Shown piece after piece: positions 7,122 to 14,318 of a DNA stretch of 19,049 nucleotides; position 1 is the stretch's first letter, and every line of letters starts with the position of its first letter. The translations under genes were made by a program, and so were the position numbers. Source of the DNA: Candidatus Atribacteria bacterium (GTDB taxonomy: Bacteria; Bipolaricaulota; Bipolaricaulia; UBA7950; UBA9294); contig SPBW01000024.1 in the NCBI GenBank assembly GCA_004525685.1, positions 1 through 19,049 of the forward strand, read 5' to 3'. The notes beneath the pieces are model-generated. The model ran no database searches, had not been told where the DNA came from, and saw nothing but the letters and a program-made list of their open reading frames with translations.

Positions 7122-8300
7122 ATGCCCTACGTATCGTTCGCCTCGAACTTTCTGTGGGTGATGGTGATCGGCTTGCTCGGGCCTTCTCTCCCGGCAATCG
7201 TTCATGACTTGGGTATCTCGTATGCCCAGGCTGGCTTCCTCTTCACCCTGCTTTCCTTGGGAAGTCTCTTCGGAAGCAGCGTCGGCGCGATTGCCTCGGA
7301 CTACCTGAACCGGAAGAGGATCCTCGTAACGTTTGGTTGCCTCTTCGCCTGTGGTTTGATCTGCATGGGATTTATCCCCGGATACGTCGCTCTCTGCGTC
7401 GCAGTATTCGTCTTCAGCCTCTTTGGTAGCCCAATCGGAGCCATTGGGCAAAGCGTCATGCTCGACATATACCCCGGCCAGCGGAGCAGGCTCCTGTCCA
7501 TTCAAACGCTCTTCGGGGCTGTTGGCAGCTTCATCGCACCCCTGCTGGTAGCAATCAACATCGCGGGAGGGATGGCCTGGAGATGGCCATTCCTTGAGAC
7601 GGCTGCTCTGGTACTTCTGCTGATGAGTATCGTGGCGCTGGTGAAGATACCTAACTCATCAGCAGATCGAAGCAGCAGGGTACCTCTCATATCCATCATG
7701 CGGAACCCAAACATGGTAGTTGCCGCGGTGCTGGTCTTCTTCTATGTGGCTGTAGACTTGGGCTTCTCCTATTGGCTGGCCGAATACTTCAGCACGGAAT
7801 TGGGAGTGAGCATGCGCCTATCGAGTGCTGCGGTGAGTGTGTTCCTTGTTGGAGTGATAACCGGTAGGCTTACCACGAGCTGGCTGGTCAAGCGGATCGC
7901 CACGAAGCACATCCTTGTCTCTGGTCTGTTGCTCGCATCGGGGGCGCTACTGGCATTCCTTCTGGTTCCAACAGTAGGGGTGAAGGTTGCGCTCGCCTGC
8001 ATCTACGGCATGGGTATTGGACCCGTATTCCCTCTCTTGGTTTCGAAAGCCACCGAAGAGTATCCACAACAGTCTGGAGCGGTCACAGGTCTGATTTTTG
8101 GGTGCGTGTCATTGGGAGGCATGCTCTTCCCTCTCTTGTTGGGGATATTGGCAACCACATTCGGGATAGAGCGTTCCTATTTCTTATCCTTGGTTGTGCT
8201 CGTCTTCCTCCTTGTTGGAATTCTGATTTGGATTCGTAATCGCAAAGCGGAGACTGAACACACTGCGAGCGAGGGCGCAATCACGCGCTCTCGTGACTAA
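7122..8300 (+). CDS. Major facilitator superfamily transporter
   Basis: This 392-residue protein has about 12 transmembrane helices in two halves. The MFS motif A-like loop SDYLNRKRILV (about 62-72) follows helix 2, and a second GRLTTSWLVKR-type loop lies in the C-terminal half. It begins 9 nt after the aldolase stop, in the same reading frame, and has no clear ribosome binding site (CACAGATA upstream). It is probably translated by reinitiation. A later start would remove helix 1, so I keep ATG 7122. In the operon it may import a related substrate or export an end product such as an aldehyde- or acid-derived compound; the ABC system already provides uptake. The C-terminus is short and polar. 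Confidence 0.88.
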   Translation: MPYVSFASNFLWVMVIGLLGPSLPAIVHDLGISYAQAGFLFTLLSLGSLFGSSVGAIASDYLNRKRILVTFGCLFACGLICMGFIPGYVALCVAVFVFSLFGSPIGAIGQSVMLDIYPGQRSRLLSIQTLFGAVGSFIAPLLVAINIAGGMAWRWPFLETAALVLLLMSIVALVKIPNSSADRSSRVPLISIMRNPNMVVAAVLVFFYVAVDLGFSYWLAEYFSTELGVSMRLSSAAVSVFLVGVITGRLTTSWLVKRIATKHILVSGLLLASGALLAFLLVPTVGVKVALACIYGMGIGPVFPLLVSKATEEYPQQSGAVTGLIFGCVSLGGMLFPLLLGILATTFGIERSYFLSLVVLVFLLVGILIWIRNRKAETEHTASEGAITRSRD

Positions 8301-8376
8301 TCCTAGAGAACGTCCTGTCACGTCACACGATTCAAGTCGTCAACACTGAGACCATTTCTGGAAGAGGAGACATTCG

Positions 8377-8901
8377 ATGGACCACTCGATTGCCGCTCTG
8401 CAGCTTGCCTTCCTTCTACAGGGCGACCGTCTCGGGAGACGTCGGCTTGCTGCGCGAACGGCAGGCACCTGGCAAAATGGCCGTTCGCCTGGAGCTAGAG
8501 CGGCTCCGATGTCGCGGTTTGGTGCGATTGGGTCGACTGGGATGCAAGCTGACTAACGAAGCGTGGCGCACGTTCTCCCCCGTGCTAGGCGTTGTTGTCA
8601 AGATGTCGCCTGTCGAATTGAGTGGACTGCGGATAGGCGTTGTCAGCTTGGCCGCTCATCTGAGAAGTAGACCTGTTCCTGCGGCTCGGAAATTGAGAGA
8701 CGCGGCGATCCGGTGGGGGCATCAGGACTGATCATGTTGAGTCAGCATAAGTGCGAATGAATCTTCTCCCGCGACCGGAAGCCGGTTCGCGTTCAATACC
8801 TCGGTGATGCGGAGCAACTCGAGCAGAGTTCTGGGGAGGTCAATCCCGACGACCTCGCGTTGATCGTGTCGGGTCCTGACATGGGTCCTAGTAGCGAATG
8901 A
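8377..8901 (+). pseudogene. Broken winged-helix transcription regulator, DUF4443-like
   Basis: ATG 8377 has a strong upstream AGAGGAGA (8363-8370). The frame reads MDHSIAALQLAFLLQGD, RLGRRRLAARTAGT, then breaks at about 8467-8470. Homology continues one frame over as GKMAVRLELERLRCRGLVRLG and LGCKLTNEAW, the recognition helix and wing of a winged-helix domain. A second break at the G-run 8715-8719 (after KLRDAAIR) restores the original frame as GASGLIMLSQHKCE, then an in-frame TGA at 8758-8760, and continues IFSRDRKPVRVQYLGD to VSGPDMGPSSE and TGA 8899-8901. One extra C (8468/8469) and one missing G would explain both shifts. The architecture resembles DUF4443 regulators (HTH plus a 'RDaaIraGAdG' segment), recalled from memory. 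It probably once controlled the adjoining operon. Sequencing error is possible for the shifts but less so for the TGA. The following 8902-9055 holds nothing I recognise. Confidence 0.62.
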
Positions 8902-9055
8902 TCACGACGAGTTGTATCTTCGGGCAGCGCAAACGTCAACTCGAAGCCAGACTGCATCGTGCCGGCGCAACCTGCTGAAGTCGTCTGCTACACATGCTTG
9001 TGTTGGCAGAGGGAGATCGCTCTGTGATTGACAATCCCTTCACAATGGTCGAGCG

Positions 9056-9973
9056 TCACTTCGTCTTCAGCAGCCCTCTTCTCGATACGGTCTGTTCCAC
9101 CACTGAGTAGAGTACTAGAGCAACCACTGTGGCAAAGAAGGGCAATGAGAGAAGAAGCCCGGATGGAATATCCGAGGTTGTCTGGAGATTATTGCTTATG
9201 TATTCGACGAATCCGAAAATCACAGATCCAATGAGTATCCCAAGTGGTTTCTTTCTCCCAAGATACACAATAACCAAGGCGATCCAGCCCCTGCCGGAAG
9301 TTACGTTCGGAACAAACGCTCCAAGGGTCAATGTCAGGACAACCCCTCCTAGGGCACAGGTGAACCCAGAAATAAGCAAGGCGGTGAACTGCACGCGTCT
9401 CGTCTTGATGCCGATTGCTCTCGCTGCTTTTTCATTCACGCCTACAGCTCTGAGTCTCATCCCGAATGGAGTCCGATTTATCACGACACCTGCGATGATT
9501 AGCAGCAACCAAGAGATATAGACAATGGCATTGTGCCCCGAGAATATGTCGCCCAGAATGGGGATATTCTCCAGTATGGGGATATCCAAAGGCATAAGCC
9601 GGGGCATACCGGGAAACTGCACCGATCCCGTTCTTCCGTAGAAGGTATGCGCAAGCACGATCGACAATGCAATGGCAAGAAAATTCGTTGCCAGGCCGCA
9701 GATGAATATGTTGGCCTTGAGCCCGAAAGCAACCGCGCCAAACAGGGTAGTCAGCAATAGCGTCGCCAGAATCGCACCGGTGATACCCAAGAATAGGCTT
9801 CCCGTCAAATTGGTGAAAACGATGGCGAAGAAGGCCGCATTCAGCATCAATCCTTCCAAAGCGATATTCAGAACGCCGGAGATAGCTGAAAAAGCTCCTC
9901 CCATCGCAGCAAGCAAGAAGGGAGTCATAATAACTATGGTGCTCGTAATGGCAGGAAAACTCATTTCGTTCAT
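9056..9973 (-). CDS. BMP-type ABC transporter permease 2, second system (YufQ-like)
   Basis: This 305-residue membrane protein is the last gene of the minus-strand transporter operon. Family landmarks are PFLLAAMGGAFSAISG, VLNIALEGLML, GLKANIFICGLATN, the cytoplasmic coupling segment TPFGMRLRAVGVNEKAARAIGI (motif TPFGMRLRAVG plus ARAIGI), and GRGWIALVIVYLGRKKPLG. It corresponds block by block to the permease at 2810-3724. Its ATG overlaps the stop of the upstream permease (ATGA at 9970-9973). No terminator hairpin was evident within about 150 bp downstream. The substrate is unknown. Confidence 0.92.
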   Translation of the reverse strand: MNEMSFPAITSTIVIMTPFLLAAMGGAFSAISGVLNIALEGLMLNAAFFAIVFTNLTGSLFLGITGAILATLLLTTLFGAVAFGLKANIFICGLATNFLAIALSIVLAHTFYGRTGSVQFPGMPRLMPLDIPILENIPILGDIFSGHNAIVYISWLLLIIAGVVINRTPFGMRLRAVGVNEKAARAIGIKTRRVQFTALLISGFTCALGGVVLTLTLGAFVPNVTSGRGWIALVIVYLGRKKPLGILIGSVIFGFVEYISNNLQTTSDIPSGLLLSLPFFATVVALVLYSVVEQTVSRRGLLKTK

Positions 9974-11019
9974 TTAAGCAGTCTCCTTCGGAAGAACGCG
10001 AAGGTCACCTCTGCGGTAATCAGATAAAAAATTACCGACGTTATGATCGCTGCGATCTCATACGTTACATCCGAATTCATCATCGCCACCCTGGCCCCTG
10101 CTTGCAGGTAGACATAGAAGAGCGCTGCAGGCAACACACCCAGGGGATTGCGACGCGCAATAAGAGCAACTCCGATTCCAGCCCATCCGAGACCAGCGGT
10201 AAGGTCAGTAAAACACGCTTGATATCGGCCGACAATCTGTACGGCACCTCCCAACCCAATCAATCCTCCTGATATCGCCAAGGGCAGCACATAGAAGCGA
10301 CGTATGTTTATGCCGCCGTACCGGGCGAATTGTCTGTTTGAACCGGTCACGCGCAAATGATAACCCGTATGGGTATATTTCATGAGAAAATGGATGCATA
10401 GGGCGGCTATGATGGCGCCAAATATCCCCACGTGCAGATAGGAGGGAGACGCAATTCGGGAGAGCATGTACGAATCTGGAATAGATATGGATTGGATTCG
10501 AATTTTGGCGGGATCTCTAAAGGGCCCGAGGATCAGATAGTTGACAATATAGACAAGCCCTGATGAAATGAGATAGGTCGTAAGAAGATCAGACACATTC
10601 CACTTCATCCGGAGGAGTCCAGACACACTGCCAATAAGAGCACCCACAACAAGGCCGCCGGTCAGCAGAAAAGCCGTGCCGACTATTCCTGGCAGATGGG
10701 GAAACCATGTGCCAATCAACACCGCGATCATTGCACCTGCGAATATCTGTCCTTCCCCTCCCAAATTCGTAACGCCGCTCCTAAATGCCACCGCGATTCC
10801 CAGTCCGGAAAAGATAATTGGAATACTCGACTCAAGCATATTGAAGAAGACGAACTTACTGGTAAATGGTCCCACAAAGTAGAAGTACAGTGTCCTTCCA
10901 GGGTCTTCCGACAACAGGAATATCAATGCAACTGCTATCATGAGGGAAGCAACGATTGCAGTGAGTATCCCTAAGAGTGTCGCCAGTTTGTTGCGCAGCT
11001 GGATTTGTGTGGCTTCCAT
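9970..11019 (-). CDS. BMP-type ABC transporter permease 1, second system (YufP-like)
   Basis: This permease has 349 residues from ATG 11019. Landmarks are SEDPGRTLYFYFVGPF, GLGIAVAFRSGVTNLGGEGQ, a coupling segment LRVTGSNRQFARYGGIN and AISGGLIGLGG, matching the paralogue at 1755-2813. An in-frame TTG at 11031 would add four residues and overlap the ATPase stop, but GAGG lies six to seven bases before ATG 11019, so that start is preferred. The gap to the ATPase stop is a single base, indicating strong coupling. About ten hydrophobic helices are visible. It would pair with the product of 9056-9973. Confidence 0.9.
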   Translation of the reverse strand: MEATQIQLRNKLATLLGILTAIVASLMIAVALIFLLSEDPGRTLYFYFVGPFTSKFVFFNMLESSIPIIFSGLGIAVAFRSGVTNLGGEGQIFAGAMIAVLIGTWFPHLPGIVGTAFLLTGGLVVGALIGSVSGLLRMKWNVSDLLTTYLISSGLVYIVNYLILGPFRDPAKIRIQSISIPDSYMLSRIASPSYLHVGIFGAIIAALCIHFLMKYTHTGYHLRVTGSNRQFARYGGINIRRFYVLPLAISGGLIGLGGAVQIVGRYQACFTDLTAGLGWAGIGVALIARRNPLGVLPAALFYVYLQAGARVAMMNSDVTYEIAAIITSVIFYLITAEVTFAFFRRRLLK

Positions 11020-11020
11020 A

Positions 11021-12586
11021 TTATGCCTCAACCCCGTGCAGAATCTCTTCCTTGCTCTGACGCTTCAAACCAAGCATGTATTCCCCTAACGATTCCCTGT
11101 CCAGATTGGTGTTGGCAAAGACCCCAACGATCTCTCCACGATAGATCACCGCGATCTTGTCCGAGAGTGCGAGAATTTCATCCAGATTCGCCGAAATAAG
11201 AAGAATCGCTGTCTTGCTGCTTCTCATCTCAACAATCTTCTGATACACAAACTCCGAACTGACAATATCCAGCCCCCAGGTCGGTTCAGAAACTACAAGA
11301 AGGTTTGGATCACGTGAGAACTCTCGAGAAAGCACCACACGCTGTATATTCCCCCCAGAAAGGTTGTTCACCGGCGTCGCATGGTGCCCTACGATGTTGT
11401 ACTTGAGAAGCAGCTCCTTCACGAAAGCCAGTATCCCTTTCCCTTGAAGAACACCCGCTCGCGTCATCTTATGATGTTCGAGTAGAATCATATTGTCTGA
11501 CAGTTGAAGCTCTGCGCTCGTTCCACGCTGCAGCCTATCCGCTGGGACATAAGCCATGCCCATTTCTCTCAATTCACCAGGGTGCATATTCGCAATATTC
11601 TTGCCGTGAAGAATGGCTTCTCCCGACACTTCACCCCTGCTATTCATGCCTGTAAGGACATTCTCAAGATCAGCCAGGCCGTTGCCTGCAACGGCTGCCA
11701 TCCCGAATATCTCTCCTTCTCTTATTGAGAGGGAAATATCGTTCAGTATGGGGTTGCTAAATCCAGGAACCGTCAGACTCAATCCATTGATCTTGAGAAC
11801 CGTCGCACCTGGCTTGACCTCCGGTTTTTCTACCTGTAGCAGCACCTCTTTCCCGACCATCATTCTCGCTATCGCCTGCGTGTCGCACTCCTCAGTAATG
11901 CAACAATTCACGACCTCGCCGTTGCGCATGACCGTGACCCTGTCAGAAATCTCAGTTACCTCATCCAGCTTGTGCGTAATGATAATGATGGTGTAACCCA
12001 ATGACTTCAGCTGCCGGAGGGTTACGAAGAAACCCTTGATCTCCTGTTCGGTCAGCAGTGCTGTTGGTTCATCAAGTACCAGCACCTTCGAACCTCGATA
12101 CAGGATACGCAAGATTTCCACTTTCTGTTTTTCCCCCACAGACAGGGATTCTATCGATGCCCCAGGATCGATAGGAAGGTTGTATTTGGCTCCCAGCTCT
12201 TCGACCTTCTTCGCTGCATTGACCCTGTCGTAAAAAAGACCATTCTTCCTTGGTTCCCTGGTAAGCACGACATTGTCGGCCACATTGAAGCCGTCAAAAA
12301 GGCAGAAATGCTGATGAACCATTCCGATCTCCAGCATGTCCGCATCGCGCGCCGATTCAATGCTTACAGGCTTGCCGTTGAATCTAATCTCTCCCTCATT
12401 GGCCCTCTCAAGTCCGCAGAGTATCTTCATGAGAGTTGTCTTTCCCGCACCGTTTTCTCCGACGATTGCGTGGATTTCCCCTCTGTTTACGGACAGATTC
12501 ACCCCTTTGTTCGCGTAAACATTATTGCCATCGTAAATCTTATGTATATTCTCCATTTCAAACAGAACAGGGGATTCGATTGCCAT
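11021..12586 (-). CDS. BMP-type ABC transporter two-domain ATPase, second system
   Basis: This 521-residue tandem ATPase starts at ATG 12586 (MAIESPVLFEMENIHKIY), preceded by AAAGGAAA. The longer open frame from 12658 would start inside the intercistronic hairpin and add 24 non-family residues, so it is rejected. Domain 1: Walker A GENGAGKTT 43-51, Q92 in GMVHQHF, signature LSVGE 148-152, Walker B VLVLDEP 168-174, H205 in ITHKLDE. Domain 2: degenerate Walker A (GMAAVAGNGL, 295-304), signature LSGGN 409-413, SEPTWGLD 433-440. It shares EPRK.GLF.DR and SEPTWGLDI.SS.FVY.K with the ATPase at 203-1762, so the two systems look like close paralogues. Confidence 0.93.
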   Translation of the reverse strand: MAIESPVLFEMENIHKIYDGNNVYANKGVNLSVNRGEIHAIVGENGAGKTTLMKILCGLERANEGEIRFNGKPVSIESARDADMLEIGMVHQHFCLFDGFNVADNVVLTREPRKNGLFYDRVNAAKKVEELGAKYNLPIDPGASIESLSVGEKQKVEILRILYRGSKVLVLDEPTALLTEQEIKGFFVTLRQLKSLGYTIIIITHKLDEVTEISDRVTVMRNGEVVNCCITEECDTQAIARMMVGKEVLLQVEKPEVKPGATVLKINGLSLTVPGFSNPILNDISLSIREGEIFGMAAVAGNGLADLENVLTGMNSRGEVSGEAILHGKNIANMHPGELREMGMAYVPADRLQRGTSAELQLSDNMILLEHHKMTRAGVLQGKGILAFVKELLLKYNIVGHHATPVNNLSGGNIQRVVLSREFSRDPNLLVVSEPTWGLDIVSSEFVYQKIVEMRSSKTAILLISANLDEILALSDKIAVIYRGEIVGVFANTNLDRESLGEYMLGLKRQSKEEILHGVEA

Positions 12587-12623
12587 CAGAATTTCCTTTG
12601 CTGAGGAAAGAATATGAGAAAGA

Positions 12624-12656
12624 GAACTGCGGGGCCTTATCGCGGCCCCGCAGTTC
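12624..12656 (-). promoter_or_regulatory. Perfect 13-bp hairpin between binding-protein and ATPase genes
   Basis: Arms GAACTGCGGGGCC (12624-12636) and GGCCCCGCAGTTC (12644-12656) are perfectly complementary around a 7-nt loop. On the coding (minus) strand the stem begins 7 nt after the binding-protein stop and is followed by the T-rich tract TCTTTCTCATATTCTTTCC, so it could act as a leaky terminator or attenuator. It may also protect the upstream message. The position mirrors the hairpin at 152-180 in the first operon. Either role would lower ATPase and permease expression relative to the binding protein. Confidence 0.78.
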
Positions 12657-12663
12657 ACAGCAT

Positions 12664-13728
12664 CTACTGAGCCGCAGCGTTAATCTTGTCCAACACTTCT
12701 TGTGGGACCACGATTTCCAACTCTCCGCTCACGATCTCATGGTACCGCTCTTCGAATTGAATCCGAATGTCTTCCGGCAGGCTGCTCACATACCTCGCGT
12801 CACGGATAGGCACGTAGATATATCCCTCTTCAGCACCAAGCACTTCCGGTTCACCCCACGCAAGTGTCCCTGCGACAAGATTCTCCAGGTTTCGAGTGGT
12901 CGCTGCTTCGCTATCCGTTATGAAAGAGCACACTACGGTGCCCGGCGCTTTGTCAAAGCCGTCACTGTCATACCAGAGCACATAGAGTCCTTTATTCACA
13001 GCAGAACTTAGCACTCCTGCGTTCCCGCTTCCAGCGATTGCGCCGAAAACATCGACGCCCTGGTCTGCCATTGAATTGGCAAGTTGTTCCGCTTTGGCTG
13101 CGTCATACCAGTTCCCCAGCATGGCAGTGACAAGGGAAAAAGCGGGATCGACAGCCTGAGCTCCCGCCTCGATTCCAGGGATGATCAGATCATCCATCAT
13201 GACGTAGTGTTGTCCGTATACAAGCCCTATCTTCCTGTCGATGGTGACATTCTCCATATCACTCACAGAAATCAGGCCCATCAAGTATCCGAAGAGGTAG
13301 GATTGCTGCCACTTGTTGAAGAAGGTCGTGAACAGCCTATCGTTCCCAACTACATAGGAATCATTCACGATAAACTTGACATCTGGGACCTGTTTGATGA
13401 CCTCGACGCAAAGCGGACCCAACGCTTCATTGGATGTATAGATCACATCGTAATTGCCGGACGCGGCAAATGTGTAAAGCATTTCAGGCCACAGCGCCTG
13501 ATCAAACCCCGCTTCAAAGATCCTGACCAGCTCCACTGTGTCGTTTCGTAGCGCGAACTTCTCAACGGCATCAGTCATACCATCATAGGGCGGGCTGTCA
13601 CCCAGGCGACCGGGGACAAATATGCCTATCCTTATTGGTGCATCCTGCCCTGCTACAAATACCACTGTCGTCGCGACGAAACACAACACCAGGAATGCAG
13701 CCGTCATGATCTTCATGGTTCGTTTCAT
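12664..13728 (-). CDS. BMP/PnrA-family substrate-binding protein of the second ABC transporter
   Basis: This 354-residue secreted solute-binding protein has an N-terminal signal peptide (MKRTMKIM, then a hydrophobic core to about residue 27, VAGQDAP). I see no lipobox cysteine, so it may be soluble, or anchored by the uncleaved helix. BMP-family features are the opening strand IRIGIFVPG, FNKWQQSYLFGYLMGLIS (137-154), the mid-protein GIEAGAQAVDP (185-195), GNWYDAAKAEQLANSM (205-220) and LYVLWYDSDGF (248-258). Some relatives bind purine nucleosides or riboflavin; the ligand here cannot be assigned. The start ATG 13728 has AGGAGA five bases upstream. First gene of its operon. Confidence 0.9.
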   Translation of the reverse strand: MKRTMKIMTAAFLVLCFVATTVVFVAGQDAPIRIGIFVPGRLGDSPPYDGMTDAVEKFALRNDTVELVRIFEAGFDQALWPEMLYTFAASGNYDVIYTSNEALGPLCVEVIKQVPDVKFIVNDSYVVGNDRLFTTFFNKWQQSYLFGYLMGLISVSDMENVTIDRKIGLVYGQHYVMMDDLIIPGIEAGAQAVDPAFSLVTAMLGNWYDAAKAEQLANSMADQGVDVFGAIAGSGNAGVLSSAVNKGLYVLWYDSDGFDKAPGTVVCSFITDSEAATTRNLENLVAGTLAWGEPEVLGAEEGYIYVPIRDARYVSSLPEDIRIQFEERYHEIVSGELEIVVPQEVLDKINAAAQ

Positions 13729-13834
13729 AAAGCTCTCCTTCTTCAGAAATTCACTCCCTTAGGTCTCCGAAGAGCATCCATCTTCAGACTTGTCAGGTAC
13801 CGAATTGGCCGCCCTCCTTCCGCTGCCTCTTTCT

Positions 13835-13847
13835 GCTAGATCCTAGC
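13835..13847. promoter_or_regulatory. Short palindrome near the presumed transcription start of the second transporter operon
   Basis: GCTAG-ATC-CTAGC is a perfect 5-bp dyad with a 3-bp centre. It lies 13-25 bp downstream, on the minus strand, of the candidate -10 element at 13861-13866, a typical place for a repressor operator. A dyad this short can occur by chance; no known operator consensus is matched. Confidence 0.25.
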
Positions 13848-13849
13848 TA

Positions 13850-13906
13850 AACTCCAAAGCATCCTATCACGATTGGGAACGCAATCCAAGCGCTGCAATT
13901 GGAGTT
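13850..13906. promoter_or_regulatory. Inverted 8-bp repeats flanking the candidate promoter
   Basis: AACTCCAA at 13850-13857 and TTGGAGTT at 13899-13906 are perfect inverted copies that bracket the candidate -35/-10 pair. Between the candidate elements lies a further dyad, GATTG (13871-13875) and CAATC (13882-13886) separated by six bases. Together these suggest a regulator-binding region controlling the binding-protein operon. No regulator family is indicated by the sequence. Confidence 0.3.
13861..13889 (-). promoter_or_regulatory. Candidate sigma-70-type promoter for the second transporter operon
   Basis: Read on the minus strand, TTGGAT (13889-13884), a 17-bp spacer and TAGGAT (13866-13861) give a plausible but imperfect -35/-10 pair. 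It would yield a leader of about 125 nt before the ATG at 13728. No purine or preQ1 riboswitch motif was recognised in the leader. Confidence 0.3.
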
Positions 13907-13952
13907 CGATGGCCAACGTCCTGCCTAGATTCACAGAGCCTACAACCACATA

Positions 13953-14306
13953 ATGTTGCCCTTCCGGACAACACTCAGACAATGGTTTCTCACTCAACAC
14001 ACCCTGCACGAGAAGGGTGTTATGCCCTCGATGCTGATCGCGCGAGTTCGATCATGACGTTGCTCGGAGGATCAGCGATTGCTCATTCGTCACGATGGAG
14101 AGCAGCCGAAGCAGATCGCGGATGCTTTCAAGTTCCGGATGAAACGAGTCAACACGCGGGTGGAGAACGAAGCGCATGACGAGCTGAAGGCGATGACTCA
14201 CGATGTGCGGGGACAACTCCGATTCCCGGACTTGCCGAACCAAGGGAACTCGACTAGGATGCCGACCATGATCAGCTTGGAGGATTACCGATGGCAGAAG
14301 AAGTGA
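13953..14306 (+). pseudogene. Unidentified, possibly degraded reading frame upstream of the RACo-like gene
   Basis: One frame reads from ATG 13953 (MLPFRTTLRQWFLTQH, then HEKGVMPSMLIARVRS) to an in-frame TGA at 14055-14057, then continues open as RCSEDQRLLIRHDGEQ, PKQIADAFKFRMKRVNTRVE and so on to DYRWQKK and TGA 14304-14306. The second half looks coding: balanced charge, an amphipathic KQIADAFKFRMKRV stretch that could be a helix-turn-helix or coiled segment. There is no clear ribosome binding site at 13953, and only the weak start TTG 14079 is available for the 75-residue C-terminal part alone. It ends 12 nt before the RACo-like ATG, so it may once have been co-transcribed with it. I do not recognise the family. 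The start contains a 7-bp inverted repeat (13999-14005/14014-14020), so the region may instead be regulatory. Confidence 0.3.
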
Positions 14307-14318
14307 AGGAGCCCGATT

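Noticed and set aside
8390..8731. A stand-alone 113-residue protein in the 8390 frame
   Set aside because: Its first 28 or so residues are out of frame with the winged-helix homology and it has no ribosome binding site; it is better explained as the middle section of the frameshifted regulator.
12587..12658. Longer ATPase start at 12658 on the minus strand
   Set aside because: It lies just beyond the 13-bp hairpin next to the preceding stop; the first 24 residues are translated hairpin and spacer. ATG 12586 has its own ribosome binding site.
13729..13860. Purine or preQ1 riboswitch in the leader of the second binding-protein gene
   Set aside because: BMP-type transporters can be riboswitch-controlled, but none of the conserved aptamer elements could be found in the leader.
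8758..14057. TGA recoded as an amino acid, given in-frame TGAs at 8758 and 14055
   Set aside because: Intact genes here end in TGA, including the ATGA overlaps at 2810-2813, 4870-4873 and 9970-9973, where readthrough would be disruptive. Decay or error is simpler.
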